A stretch of DNA of 55,620 nucleotides from Prevotella sp. UBA2756 (lineage in GTDB: Bacteria; Bacteroidota; Bacteroidia; Bacteroidales; Bacteroidaceae): contig DEJE01000059.1 in assembly GCA_002353205.1 (NCBI GenBank), positions 1 through 55,620 on the forward strand. Reading direction: 5' to 3'. Position numbers and translations under genes: made by a program. Of the stretch, positions 25,442-34,032 are shown one piece after another (the stretch's first letter is position 1; the number at the start of each line of letters is the position of its first letter). A model generated the notes under the pieces. The model saw only the letters and a list, made by a program, of their open reading frames with translations, was not told where the DNA came from and made no database searches.

Positions 25442-26411
25442 CAGCATCACGATAGATATCATCCAACGCAGTTCCGACTTGCCAGCTCTCGAATGCCACG
25501 ACTTTTTCCATAGCTCTGAACTGTTCGCCATCGTGGAAAAGACAAGCGGAATGCAACCCTATATGGCCATAGCCAGACGGGGCGACCGCATTGTGGCTCA
25601 CCTGCTGGCAACGCTGCGCAGACGCGGTGCTCTGATTCCACCCTATCTCTTCACCCAGGGAAGAGTCTACGGTGAAGGCGAGTATGCTGCTGAGGAGAAC
25701 AAAGAGGAGCTCTTCGAGATGATGCTCGAAGTCATCACGCGCAAACTGAAGAAGAAGCTGTGCCTATATATAGAATTCAGCGACCTGTCGCAGAAGATGT
25801 TCGGCTACAGACTGTTTCGCAAACATGGCTACTTTCCCGTTCACTGGATGGAAATCCACAACTCGCTCCACTCCAAGACACCGGAGGAACGCCTGACGAC
25901 GAAGATGAGCGAGCGTATCGCAAGCATGGAACAAAACGGATTGCGCTTCAGTGAAGTGGAAGACTACGACCAGTTTCAGGCATTCTACAAGATGCTGCAC
26001 CGCTTCTTCTCGCTGAAGGTGAGGCGATACCTTCCACCGGCCCGCATGTTCTACGAACTGAACAAGAGCAACCACGCGCGCCTGTTTGTCACGACCCATG
26101 GCGGAACAGTAGTGGGAGGCTGCGCCTGTCTGTACAACAAGGACGATGCTCACCTGTGGTATGTAGCTTCAAAGCGTAAAAGTCACCCGAAGCTCCATCC
26201 CACGACGGCCACAGTTTGGGGAGCCATCAAACATGCGCATGAGATTGGCTGCCGGCATATCTACTTTATGGACGTTGGCCTACCTTTCAAGAAGAATCCT
26301 TTCCGCGATTTCATACTCCGATTCGGAGGGAAAGAGGTGAGCACCTACCGCTGGTTCAGTTTCACCATTGGCTGGCTGAACCGTTTTGTGGGATGGTTCT
26401 ACAGGGAATGA
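25434..26411 (+). CDS. FemAB/GNAT-like acyl or aminoacyl transferase
   Basis: 325 residues from the ATG at 25434, inside the pqqD-like stop region; an earlier start in the frame would overlap pqqD-like by 77 nt and is less likely. The GNAT-like fold of FemAB proteins is suggested by VVGGCACLYNKDDAHLWYVA around residue 225 and by the last block HIYFMDVGLPFKKNPFRDFILRFGG. FemAB proteins add amino acids to peptidoglycan; relatives acylate peptides or lipids. Placed at the end of a kinase / peptidase / PqqD-like cassette, transfer of a group to a matured peptide is possible. The substrate cannot be read from the sequence. Confidence 0.7.
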   Translation: MTDSITIDIIQRSSDLPALECHDFFHSSELFAIVEKTSGMQPYMAIARRGDRIVAHLLATLRRRGALIPPYLFTQGRVYGEGEYAAEENKEELFEMMLEVITRKLKKKLCLYIEFSDLSQKMFGYRLFRKHGYFPVHWMEIHNSLHSKTPEERLTTKMSERIASMEQNGLRFSEVEDYDQFQAFYKMLHRFFSLKVRRYLPPARMFYELNKSNHARLFVTTHGGTVVGGCACLYNKDDAHLWYVASKRKSHPKLHPTTATVWGAIKHAHEIGCRHIYFMDVGLPFKKNPFRDFILRFGGKEVSTYRWFSFTIGWLNRFVGWFYRE

Positions 26412-26498
26412 GCGACTTTGTGTTCGCACACACCAATAAATTCAACTTAAAAAAGGAAAAAAAAACAGCAAAACTTCTGATCGTTCGTTGTTTTTCCG

Positions 26499-26506
26499 TA
26501 TATTTG
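26499..26506 (+). promoter_or_regulatory. -7 box upstream of dcu gene
   Basis: TATATTTG, 53 nt before the transporter ATG. A partial -33 candidate TTCTGA sits at about the right distance, but no TTG. The sequence around it is very A/T-rich. Confidence 0.5.
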
Positions 26507-26559
26507 TATTCTGAATTTCAAATAACTGATTAATAAATCTCATTAAACTACAACAAACC

Positions 26560-28035
26560 ATGACAGGATTAATGATCATTCAACTGCTCATCGTGCTGCT
26601 GGCCCTGTGGGTCGGTTCACGGTATGGTAGCCTTGCCCTTGGTGCCATCTCTGGCATAGGCCTGGCCCTTCTCGTGTTCGGATTCGGGTTGAAACCCGGT
26701 ACACCTCCGACTGATGTTATCTACATTATTATAGCCGCAGTCACCTGCGCCGGTGTGCTACAAGCCTCGGGAGGTATGGATTGGATGATTCAGGTGGCCG
26801 AGAAAATGCTGAGGAAACACCCCGACCGCATCACGTTCCTTGCTCCGCTGACAACCTTTTTCCTGACGGTGCTCGTAGGTACGGGCCATGTGGTTTACAC
26901 GCTGATGCCTATCATCTGCGACATTGCCTTGAAGAAAGGCATACGTCCTGAGCGCCCCTGTGGTGTGGCTTCCATTGCCTCGCAGGTGGGCATCACCTGC
27001 TCGCCCATCGCAGCTGCCGTGGTAGCCTTCTCGTCTATCTCGGCCTCAAACGGTTTCCATGTGAACAACCTTCAGATTATTATGATCACCATACCGGCAT
27101 GCGTGTGCGGCCTGATCGCAGCAGCTACCGCCTCCTACCGTCGCGGCAAGGACCTCGACAAGGACCCTCAGTTCCAGGAAAGGCTGAAAGACCCCATACA
27201 GTATCAGTATATCTATGGCAGCAGCGCCACGACGCTTGACAAGAAGATCTCATCCGACTCCAAGCGTGCGGTGTATGTCTTCCTGGGAGCCTTGGCCATT
27301 ATCGTACTATTCTCCATCGTGTCAATGTTCGGAGGCAACATCCTGCCTACCTATGATACGATACAGGTAGTGAAGGGTGGTCCTGAAACAGTGACACTGC
27401 CCGGTGGCATCACTGAGACCGCCAAGCAGCTGGCCGGTGCCGGCATCGTGATGGAGGGTGTGACCGAAATGGTGAAGAAGCCGCTCGCCATGAACCTCGT
27501 GATCCAGATAGTGATGATCTCGGCCGCAGCTCTGATGATCATCTTCTGCAAGGCAGCTCCGAAGAAAGCCGTCAGCGGTGCCGTATGGCAGTCTGGCATG
27601 GTGGCTGTCGTTGCTATCTATGGCATCGCATGGCTGGCCGACACCTATTTCGGCAACTACATGAACGAGATGAAGCTGATGCTGACCGATCTCGTCTCAG
27701 CCTATCCTTGGACCATCGCCATTGCCTTCTTCCTCGTCTCCGTGCTCATCAATTCACAGGGAGCCGTCGTCGTAGCCATGCTTCCTCTGGCCTATTCTCT
27801 CGGCATTGAGGGCTGGGTGCTGCTCGGCGTTCTTCCGTCGGTCTATGGCTACTTCTTCATCCCCAACTATCCTTCCGACATCGCAACAGTGAACTTTGAC
27901 CGTTCTGGAACCACCGTCATCGGCAAGTATCTGCTCAACCACTCGTTCATGATGCCCGGGTTGATCAGTGTCATTACCAGTACTATAGTGGCCTACGCCA
28001 TTTCCTACATTCTGCATGGTGCAGGAGTGCTTTAA
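26560..28035 (+). CDS. Anaerobic C4-dicarboxylate transporter, Dcu family
   Basis: 491 residues with about 12 hydrophobic segments. Dcu-type features: QASGGMDWMIQVAEKMLRKHP in the first third, G-T-G-H-V-V-Y-T-L-M-P, S-Q-V-G-I-T-C-S-P-I-A-A-A-V-V-A and a terminal H-S-F-M-M-P-G block. These carriers exchange fumarate, aspartate or malate for succinate during anaerobic growth. The cell also has the mutase/decarboxylase block for converting succinate to propionate, so succinate export and import are both relevant. DcuA and DcuB cannot be told apart from the sequence. Confidence 0.9.
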   Translation: MTGLMIIQLLIVLLALWVGSRYGSLALGAISGIGLALLVFGFGLKPGTPPTDVIYIIIAAVTCAGVLQASGGMDWMIQVAEKMLRKHPDRITFLAPLTTFFLTVLVGTGHVVYTLMPIICDIALKKGIRPERPCGVASIASQVGITCSPIAAAVVAFSSISASNGFHVNNLQIIMITIPACVCGLIAAATASYRRGKDLDKDPQFQERLKDPIQYQYIYGSSATTLDKKISSDSKRAVYVFLGALAIIVLFSIVSMFGGNILPTYDTIQVVKGGPETVTLPGGITETAKQLAGAGIVMEGVTEMVKKPLAMNLVIQIVMISAAALMIIFCKAAPKKAVSGAVWQSGMVAVVAIYGIAWLADTYFGNYMNEMKLMLTDLVSAYPWTIAIAFFLVSVLINSQGAVVVAMLPLAYSLGIEGWVLLGVLPSVYGYFFIPNYPSDIATVNFDRSGTTVIGKYLLNHSFMMPGLISVITSTIVAYAISYILHGAGVL

Positions 28036-28044
28036 CCGATAAAA

Positions 28045-28842
28045 ATGCATACAAGAGAAGAAAAACTGGAGGCTTTCGGTCGTCTGCTCGATGTCTTGGA
28101 CCGACTGCGTTCCGAATGCCCCTGGGACAAGAAACAAACCAACGAGTCGCTTCGTCCGAATACGATCGAGGAGACTTACGAGTTGTGCGACGCTTTGATG
28201 AAAAACGACACGAAGAACATCTGCAAGGAGCTTGGCGATGTTCTGATGCACGTCATGTTCTATGCCAAAATCGGCTCAGAAACGAATGATTTCGACATTG
28301 CCGACGTGTGTAACAACGAAGCCGACAAGCTCATCTTCAGGCATCCGCACATCTATGGCAACACCGTGGCCGACACGTCACAGCAGGTTCTGGAGAACTG
28401 GGAGCAGATAAAACTGAAAGAAAAAGACGGCAACAAAAGTGTGCTCTCGGGTGTTCCTGAAGCCCTCCCTTCGCTCATCAAGGCCTACCGTATTCAAGAC
28501 AAGGCCCGCAACGTTGGCTTTGACTGGGAAGACAAGGTGGACGTTTGGGGCAAGGTAAGGGAAGAACTCGACGAACTGGAAACAGAGATCCGTCGTGAGG
28601 ACAAGGAAAGGTCGACCCGTGAACTTGGCGACTTTCTCTTCAGCGTCATCAATGCTGCACGCCTGTACCACCTCAACCCCGATAATGCCCTTGAGCACAC
28701 CAACCAAAAGTTCATCCGGCGATTCAACTACATCGAAGAGCATTCTATCAAGAACGGTAAACCGCTGAAAGATATGACGCTCAGCGAGATGGACAAGCTC
28801 TGGAACGAGGCTAAGAATCAAGAAAACGACCAAGAGAGATGA
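28045..28842 (+). CDS. mazG: Nucleoside triphosphate pyrophosphohydrolase
   Basis: 265 residues with two tandem MazG helical domains. Domain 1 holds CPWDKKQTNESLRPNTIEE and the metal-binding EELGD-like KELGDVLMHV; domain 2 holds REELDELE and RELGDFLFSV. It hydrolyses (d)NTPs to monophosphates and PPi, removing damaged nucleotides and lowering stress alarmones. It begins 9 nt after the transporter stop and ends in a 4-nt overlap (ATGA) with the next gene. Confidence 0.95.
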   Translation: MHTREEKLEAFGRLLDVLDRLRSECPWDKKQTNESLRPNTIEETYELCDALMKNDTKNICKELGDVLMHVMFYAKIGSETNDFDIADVCNNEADKLIFRHPHIYGNTVADTSQQVLENWEQIKLKEKDGNKSVLSGVPEALPSLIKAYRIQDKARNVGFDWEDKVDVWGKVREELDELETEIRREDKERSTRELGDFLFSVINAARLYHLNPDNALEHTNQKFIRRFNYIEEHSIKNGKPLKDMTLSEMDKLWNEAKNQENDQER

Positions 28843-29399
28843 AAAAAACATTCTTTTACACATTAGGGATCATGGCGGTTGCCATGATGTCTTGCCAAAA
28901 CGGGAAGCAACCACCTTCATCACCCACGATGGAAATAGACCCCATTCAGGAAGAGACGTCGCCCCCCGACTCCACCATCTACGGACGTTGCGGTGAGAAT
29001 TTCGGCATGAGCACGTTGGAGCTCATTACCGACAACGGTGACACTCTGCTGTTCATCGTGGAAGACGACTCCATACCGACGATCAAAGGTGGGAAGCACG
29101 TCGGCGACCGTATGGCTATTGTTGCTTCCAAGAACGACGTGGGCGAAAATGTTGTTCGCACAGGGGTGAACCTGACAACATTGCTGGGCAAGTGGACAGC
29201 TCTCGACAAGACCTTCGAGATTCACGAGGGTGGCGTCGTTACGAGCGAGTTCCAAGAACCGAAGCCCTACACGGAATGGAAAATCAGCAATGGAGCACTC
29301 GTCTTGTCTGCCGACACTTTCTCGGTATATGACCTTGGAGCGGACTCTCTCCTACTTGAAAACGACAAGGGCATATACTCGTATAAAAGACAAAAGTAG
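28839..29399 (+). CDS. Lipoprotein, lipocalin-like
   Basis: 186 residues. Signal peptide ending in MMSC, a lipobox, followed by a Pro/Ser/Thr-rich linker. Residues 60-110 form a strand-rich domain, and the C-terminal 75 residues (LLGKWTALDKTFEIHEGG onward) look like a small lipocalin-type barrel with the G-x-W start. The function is unknown. The start overlaps the mazG stop by four bases, so expression is coupled to mazG and rnz, which follows after 17 nt. Confidence 0.65.
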   Translation: MKKTFFYTLGIMAVAMMSCQNGKQPPSSPTMEIDPIQEETSPPDSTIYGRCGENFGMSTLELITDNGDTLLFIVEDDSIPTIKGGKHVGDRMAIVASKNDVGENVVRTGVNLTTLLGKWTALDKTFEIHEGGVVTSEFQEPKPYTEWKISNGALVLSADTFSVYDLGADSLLLENDKGIYSYKRQK

Positions 29400-29416
29400 A
29401 AGGGGCGATCGTACAC

Positions 29417-30334
29417 ATGCAACCTTTTAAAGTCTACATCCTGGGGTGCGGCAGCGCACTTCCCACACTGAAACATTCTGCCTCGAGCCAGATTGTTGAG
29501 CTTAGGGACAAACAGTTCATGATCGACTGTGGTGAAGGTACGCAGATCCAGTTGCGCAAGCTTCGTATTCCCTTTACTCGGATGCAGGCCGTGTTTATAT
29601 CCCATCTTCATGGCGACCACTGCTTTGGTCTGATGGGTATGCTTTCCTCGTTCGGCATGCTCGGTCGCAAATCACCTTTGCATATCTACGCGCCTAAAGC
29701 ATACGGAGATCTCTTCACCATGCAAACCGAGATGTTTTGTCCGGGATTGGGCTACGATGTTGTTTTCCACCCCTTAGACACCACAGTTCACCAAGTGATC
29801 TATGAAGACAAAAGCCTCACCGTGACAACCCTTCCACTCGAGCATCGTGTTCCCTGCTGTGGCTTTCTTTTCAAGGAAAAGCCCACTCTCCCCCACATCA
29901 GGCGGGAGATGATAGACTTTCTCGACATTCCGATCAGCCAGGTGAACAACATCAAGAACGGAAATGGATGGACGACGCCAGAAGGCCGTCACTACGCCCA
30001 CGAGGACCTTGTGATGCCTGCCGACCCTGCGAGGTCTTATGCCTATTGCAGCGATACTCGATACATGCCGCACCTTTACGAAAGGATCATGGATGTGAAC
30101 CTGCTCTATCATGAAAGCACATACTGCAACGACAAAGCCGACAATGCACGCCTCTACTACCACAGCACAGCCGAGCAGGCAGCCACGGTGGCAAAAGCGT
30201 CAAATGCCGAGAAACTCATCCTCGGGCACTACTCGGCCCGATACAACGACGAGCAGCAGCTGCTTAAAGAAGCGAGAACCGTCTTTGCCGAGACTTATCT
30301 GTCGAACGAAGGCGACGTATTTGAAGTAAGATGA
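29417..30334 (+). CDS. rnz: Ribonuclease Z
   Basis: 305 residues, metallo-beta-lactamase fold. RNase Z cuts pre-tRNA 3' trailers, which matters in genomes whose tRNAs lack an encoded CCA, as both tRNA genes here do. Seen: L-G-C-G-S-A-L-P-T at residues 9-17, the zinc motif S-H-L-H-G-D-H with His63, His65, Asp67 and His68, the late Y-C-S-D-T-R block and a terminal ILGHYSARY carrying the last His ligand. Length is normal. The gene is followed by a bidirectional terminator and tRNA-Lys. Confidence 0.95.
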   Translation: MQPFKVYILGCGSALPTLKHSASSQIVELRDKQFMIDCGEGTQIQLRKLRIPFTRMQAVFISHLHGDHCFGLMGMLSSFGMLGRKSPLHIYAPKAYGDLFTMQTEMFCPGLGYDVVFHPLDTTVHQVIYEDKSLTVTTLPLEHRVPCCGFLFKEKPTLPHIRREMIDFLDIPISQVNNIKNGNGWTTPEGRHYAHEDLVMPADPARSYAYCSDTRYMPHLYERIMDVNLLYHESTYCNDKADNARLYYHSTAEQAATVAKASNAEKLILGHYSARYNDEQQLLKEARTVFAETYLSNEGDVFEVR

Positions 30335-30353
30335 AAGAGGGGGGTGAAAATTA

Positions 30354-30381
30354 AAAGAGAGCTGGTTAAGCAGCTCTCTTT
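30354..30381. terminator. Bidirectional terminator between rnz and tRNA-Lys
   Basis: An 11-bp stem (AAAGAGAGCTG... around loop GTTAAG) is followed by T-rich sequence on the plus strand for rnz and by TTTTAATTTT on the minus strand for the tRNA. Confidence 0.7.
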
Positions 30382-30384
30382 CTG

Positions 30385-30457
30385 TACGCCTGCAGGGGTT
30401 CGAACCCTGGACACCCTGATTAAGAGTCAGGTGCTCTACCAACTGAGCTACAAGCGC
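30385..30457 (-). tRNA. tRNA-Lys (anticodon CTT)
   Basis: Minus-strand cloverleaf: acceptor GCGCTTG/CAGGCGT with two G-U pairs, D-arm GCTCAGTTGGTAGAGC, anticodon stem CCTGA/TCAGG with loop CTCTTAA (anticodon CTT, reading AAG), T-arm CAGGG-TTCGAAC-CCCTG and discriminator A. CCA is not encoded. The first pair is G1-U72, slightly unusual but tolerable. Confidence 0.93.
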
Positions 30458-30497
30458 ATTTTCTCTGCAATCAGGCATCGTTCCTGAATTGCGGTTG

Positions 30498-30529
30498 CAA
30501 AGGTACGTACTTTTTACTTAACTACCAAA
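30498..30529 (-). promoter_or_regulatory. Promoter of tRNA-Lys
   Basis: TTTG (30529-30526), 20-nt spacer, TACCTTTG (30505-30498), 40 nt before the tRNA. It is identical in both boxes and spacer length to the tRNA-Arg promoter. Confidence 0.85.
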
Positions 30530-30595
30530 CTTTTCTTTGTTTTTTTTTGTAAAAATCACTTTTTGTGGTAAGAAAAAGGCGATAATTGATTTACG

Positions 30596-31504
30596 TCAAT
30601 GCCTTTCCGATGCTGTTTTCAGTCTGACGACCCGAATTCCGGGCATCGTCTTGTGTTTTTTAAGGTATTGCTGAAGCGTCATTGGTTCCTCCACGACCTT
30701 CTTATGTATGCTTGAAGCGTTGAGAAGATGCACCCCATCTTCGTGCCACACCGCAATACCGATGTGCTGAGTGTCTAGTCCCTTGATGTTTGTTATGATG
30801 GCAATGATGTCTCCGTCGTGCACAGCTTGACGTACACACTTGTTATTGAGAAGCTCCTCCTTTGGGATATATCTGTATGTTCGTCCCTCGATTTCTTCCT
30901 CTTGCTTCCGGATGCCCGGTATGTCGGTGGGATTGTCTGCGAGCATGCGATATCTGGACACATGGCTCGTCATATACCCGACGTGTACTCTCTGCTCAGC
31001 TGTGAAAGGAGGATTTGGGGACTGTACCTCGTTGCAGAATCCCATGAGAGTATTGTCCTCTATCCACGAAGTAAAATAGTGGAGTCGTTTCGTGTATGCC
31101 GGGACGTCGCCTTGCGCGTACCTGAGTTTCTGTAGCACATAACAGTAGGCTTCGAAGGATCGTAGTCCGTTCTTCAGGCAAAGAGTGAGAGCCGTAACGG
31201 TTTCGGTATATGTAGTGCAATCCATCTCTCTGAGGTTCACGATGAGCCGCTCCTTGTTGAAGAGCTCAAGCGTATGTGCCACGTATGGAATATTCAAGTC
31301 TTTCACCGCACGAGCGAAATAAACCATGACCTCTCCAGTCTCCATTTGTTGAACACTGTCTCTGTCGAAAGCGTTCTGTAGCAAAACCGTCACGCGCAGA
31401 CTATCTTCGGTCGCATATTCCACACCATTCTTCGCCCATGCTTGCATTGCGCAGAGCACCGAGACGGATGCCAGAAGACTCCACTTTTTCATTTGTATTG
31501 ACAT
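30596..31504 (-). CDS. DUF1460 family, amidase-like secreted protein
   Basis: 302 residues from the ATG at 31504; ATGs at 31507 and 31492 are equally possible, and all place a signal peptide (KKWSLLASVSVLCAMQAWA) at the N-terminus. The REMDCTTYTET block about residue 85 matches the Cys-centred active site of DUF1460, a papain-like (NlpC/P60-related) group thought to act on peptidoglycan stem peptides. Later, Q-H-I-G-I-A-V-W carries the probable His. It begins 10 nt after the DUF4421 stop, at the end of the Gfo/Idh operon. Confidence 0.75.
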   Translation of the reverse strand: MSIQMKKWSLLASVSVLCAMQAWAKNGVEYATEDSLRVTVLLQNAFDRDSVQQMETGEVMVYFARAVKDLNIPYVAHTLELFNKERLIVNLREMDCTTYTETVTALTLCLKNGLRSFEAYCYVLQKLRYAQGDVPAYTKRLHYFTSWIEDNTLMGFCNEVQSPNPPFTAEQRVHVGYMTSHVSRYRMLADNPTDIPGIRKQEEEIEGRTYRYIPKEELLNNKCVRQAVHDGDIIAIITNIKGLDTQHIGIAVWHEDGVHLLNASSIHKKVVEEPMTLQQYLKKHKTMPGIRVVRLKTASERH

Positions 31505-31514
31505 CATTGTAACA

Positions 31515-32690
31515 CTATTTTTTTTCGCTTTTTTTCCTGCTGAAGTTGAATCCGACATAGAAATTGAGACTTCCGAAGAAATTATCTGCAGAAAACTGTC
31601 TCTTCCTATAGCTGTAACTATGAACGATGGCGCTCATTCCCGCGAACCACTTGGTGTTGTTCCACACAATCCCGAAGCGTCCGATGCCATCAAGAGCAAC
31701 ATTCCGAAAGGAGAAAGAAGAGAGAATTGTCTCTTGGTCCTTGAGCAGTTTACCCGACGAGTACTTGTAGCCCAATGCCAGAGAGAGTGACGCAGCAACA
31801 AGCCAGTTTCTCGCAGGCACCCAGTTGTATGCATATCCTGCTGAGAGAGAGATGTCGGTGTATCGCACATTATTGAACGTCAACCCACTGTCGAGCTCAA
31901 CGACGCCATCAGGTTCTCTGAGTTCAGGCACACTCTTTGTGAGCACCTCCTTCAGCCGTTCGTAGTCGAGCTTGATGCTATGCCGTGTGTATCCGATTCC
32001 CGCCAGTGGCGATCCGCAGCTACGCCGTTGCACAGTACTTTGGCTGAAAGCCGCGGGATATGAGAACTTCTTGTGGTTGAAGATATAGTGTACGTTGACG
32101 CCTGTGATTCCCACATTCAGTCCGTCGAACGGAACATTATGAAGCTTGCGCCGTCCTATTTTTTTGTCATTGAAGTCTATTTCCCTGATGAGATAGTCGT
32201 TTCCCGTTTTTCTGTAATAGAGGTCGATACTGATAAGGTTGCTATAGATACTGAGATCGAACTCCTTTTTGTTGCTTTCGTTTGCGAGGTGTCCGATATC
32301 GAAAGTATAGCCGAGGAAAATCCATCTCCATCCAAAGTAAGGCCCAACGCGATAAGTGGGCTTCGGTGCAAAAAGAATACTCTGTCGGGACTGCGTGCTC
32401 AGACGGTAAATCTCGTAAGTGTTAGTGTTCTGCATCATGGCACAGAACTCATAGTGCTGGGGCTCTATATACATGGTGTCGGCAGCATTGAAGTCTTTGA
32501 GGTTGTCAGAGAAGAACCCTACCACCCGTCGTGTCGTACGATTCTGAGTCTTGCCCTTCCCGAGCGTTTCAATACTGTCTGCACTACAGGAGTCGGTGTT
32601 TTCTGTTGCGACGTGAGACACGTTGCCTCCAGCGACGATTTTCCCAACCGTTGCGGAAAGGAAGAATAATATGTAGACGATCCTTCTCAA
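31515..32690 (-). CDS. DUF4421 family protein
   Basis: 391 residues if translation starts at TTG 32690. This codon overlaps the stop of the Gfo/Idh gene as TTGA, and the N-terminus then reads RRIVYILFFLSATVGKIVAGG, a good signal peptide; an upstream ATG at 32756 would overlap the neighbour by 70 nt. The mature part is rich in aromatic strands (RVGPYFGWRWIFLGYTFDIG, YTDISLSAGYAYNW, FFGSLNFYVGFNF) and ends in alternating hydrophobic and aromatic residues, suggesting an outer-membrane barrel. Function is unknown. Confidence 0.7.
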   Translation of the reverse strand: MRRIVYILFFLSATVGKIVAGGNVSHVATENTDSCSADSIETLGKGKTQNRTTRRVVGFFSDNLKDFNAADTMYIEPQHYEFCAMMQNTNTYEIYRLSTQSRQSILFAPKPTYRVGPYFGWRWIFLGYTFDIGHLANESNKKEFDLSIYSNLISIDLYYRKTGNDYLIREIDFNDKKIGRRKLHNVPFDGLNVGITGVNVHYIFNHKKFSYPAAFSQSTVQRRSCGSPLAGIGYTRHSIKLDYERLKEVLTKSVPELREPDGVVELDSGLTFNNVRYTDISLSAGYAYNWVPARNWLVAASLSLALGYKYSSGKLLKDQETILSSFSFRNVALDGIGRFGIVWNNTKWFAGMSAIVHSYSYRKRQFSADNFFGSLNFYVGFNFSRKKSEKK

Positions 32691-33670
32691 AACTTCCCCA
32701 AGATTCTGTCCATGACCCAGTTGACCGGCGTTGCGCTGACACTTGTTGCTGTACATAGCCCGAACCCCTGGAGATCTTCGATGACAGACCGTATGATTGG
32801 CATCTGCACATAGGGCGGGTTAGGCACTGCGATGCACTGTTCCCCCTCACTTGTGAGCAGGCGAATGGGATCGTAATTGAACACGGAAAAAGCGAGTGTT
32901 CCTTTTTCTCCGAGGATACTGATGCGGTCTTCCCTCGCCGACTCATGCCCGACGAAGCACCATGATCCGCTTCCTGGCACGCCATTTTCAAACAAGAAGC
33001 AAGCACTTACGCTATCCTCCGCCTTATATAGCCCCCCTCGGTTAGCGCAGATGCCATCGGCCTGAGTGATGACACCGAAGAAGTCTTGCAAGAGGTCAAG
33101 CTGGTGTGGAGCCAGATCGTAGAAATAGCCACCCCCAGAGATCTCTGTCTGCAGTCGCCACGGCAACTTCCCCTCGCCCATGAAATCCTGCTCTCGCGGC
33201 GGAGTTGAGAATCGAATCTGCACATTGACGATCTTTCCCAGGGTGCCATTGTTGACAATCTCTTTTACTTTTTTAAAATAAGGCAGATAGCGCCGATAGT
33301 AAGCGACGAAACACGGGACCCCCGTTTGCTGACTGACTCGGTTGATGCGTGCACAATCGTCATAGCTTGCCGCCAACGGTTTCTCCACGTAGACCGGTTT
33401 TCCCGCGCGCATCGCCATGATGGCGAATGTGGCGTGTGACGCTGGCGGCGTAGCGATGTAGATAGCGTTGACGTCATTGTCGTCAATGAGTTCCTGCGCA
33501 TCGGTATACCATTTCGGCACGCCATGGCGCTCTGCATAGGCTCTTGCCCTTTTCTCTGTTCGGCTCATAACGGCGACGACATCGGACCCAGGAACGTCGT
33601 TGAAAGCCGGTCCGGACTTCATTTCTGCCACCTCGCCGCAGCCTATAAATCCCCAATGAATCAGTTTCAT
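32687..33670 (-). CDS. Gfo/Idh/MocA-family oxidoreductase
   Basis: 327 residues from the ATG at 33670 (MKLIHWGFIGCGEVAE). The nucleotide-binding G-F-I-G-C-G-E-V-A at residues 8-16 and the V-Y-V-E-K-P-L-A motif near 100 carry the NAD(P)-dependent sugar-oxidoreductase pattern, with the C-terminal alpha/beta domain (SGGGYFYDLAPHQLDLL) supplying the substrate His. Substrates are usually sugars or inositols; the exact one is unknown. A -7 box ends 5 nt before the ATG, so the message may lack a leader. It heads an operon with two envelope proteins. Confidence 0.85.
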   Translation of the reverse strand: MKLIHWGFIGCGEVAEMKSGPAFNDVPGSDVVAVMSRTEKRARAYAERHGVPKWYTDAQELIDDNDVNAIYIATPPASHATFAIMAMRAGKPVYVEKPLAASYDDCARINRVSQQTGVPCFVAYYRRYLPYFKKVKEIVNNGTLGKIVNVQIRFSTPPREQDFMGEGKLPWRLQTEISGGGYFYDLAPHQLDLLQDFFGVITQADGICANRGGLYKAEDSVSACFLFENGVPGSGSWCFVGHESAREDRISILGEKGTLAFSVFNYDPIRLLTSEGEQCIAVPNPPYVQMPIIRSVIEDLQGFGLCTATSVSATPVNWVMDRILGKF

Positions 33671-33675
33671 GCGTG

Positions 33676-33683
33676 CAAAAATA
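33676..33683 (-). promoter_or_regulatory. -7 box of Gfo/Idh gene, 5 nt from ATG
   Basis: TATTTTTG on the minus strand, then CACGC, then ATG. By comparison with rnpB, transcription should begin at or within a base or two of the start codon. A -33 TTG is not clear. Confidence 0.6.
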
Positions 33684-34032
33684 CAAAAAATTCCTGATTT
33701 CTCTCTTTCGTTGCGCAAAAAAGTGCTGTTATTTAAGTCATAATTCATCATTCATAATTGATAGTGGAGAGTGGAAGTGGCGATGCTTTTTTATTTTATC
33801 TTAATCTGATGCCTTGCTCTTACGAAAGACAGGACTTTTGGGTTTTCTTCCTGGTGGGCGAAGCCAACGTGGAGGAACTGATAATCGTTGTATTCGATGA
33901 GCTGGTCGATGAACCGGATGTATTCATAGCAGAGAATATTGAAGATTTTCTTTATCTGCTCTCTGTCGAAGCACTTGATGTCTACTGTTTCGAGATACCG
34001 AGCCAGCAGCTTGCACCGGCATTTATCCACAG
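33684..34032. other. Decayed stretch without a clear gene
   Basis: Both strands are open here over about 250 nt. On the minus strand 33791-34030 would read FDREQIKKIFNILCYEYIRF and onward, with plausible composition, but there is no start signal and the frame runs into unrelated sequence. I cannot decide which strand, if any, was coding. Confidence 0.35.
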
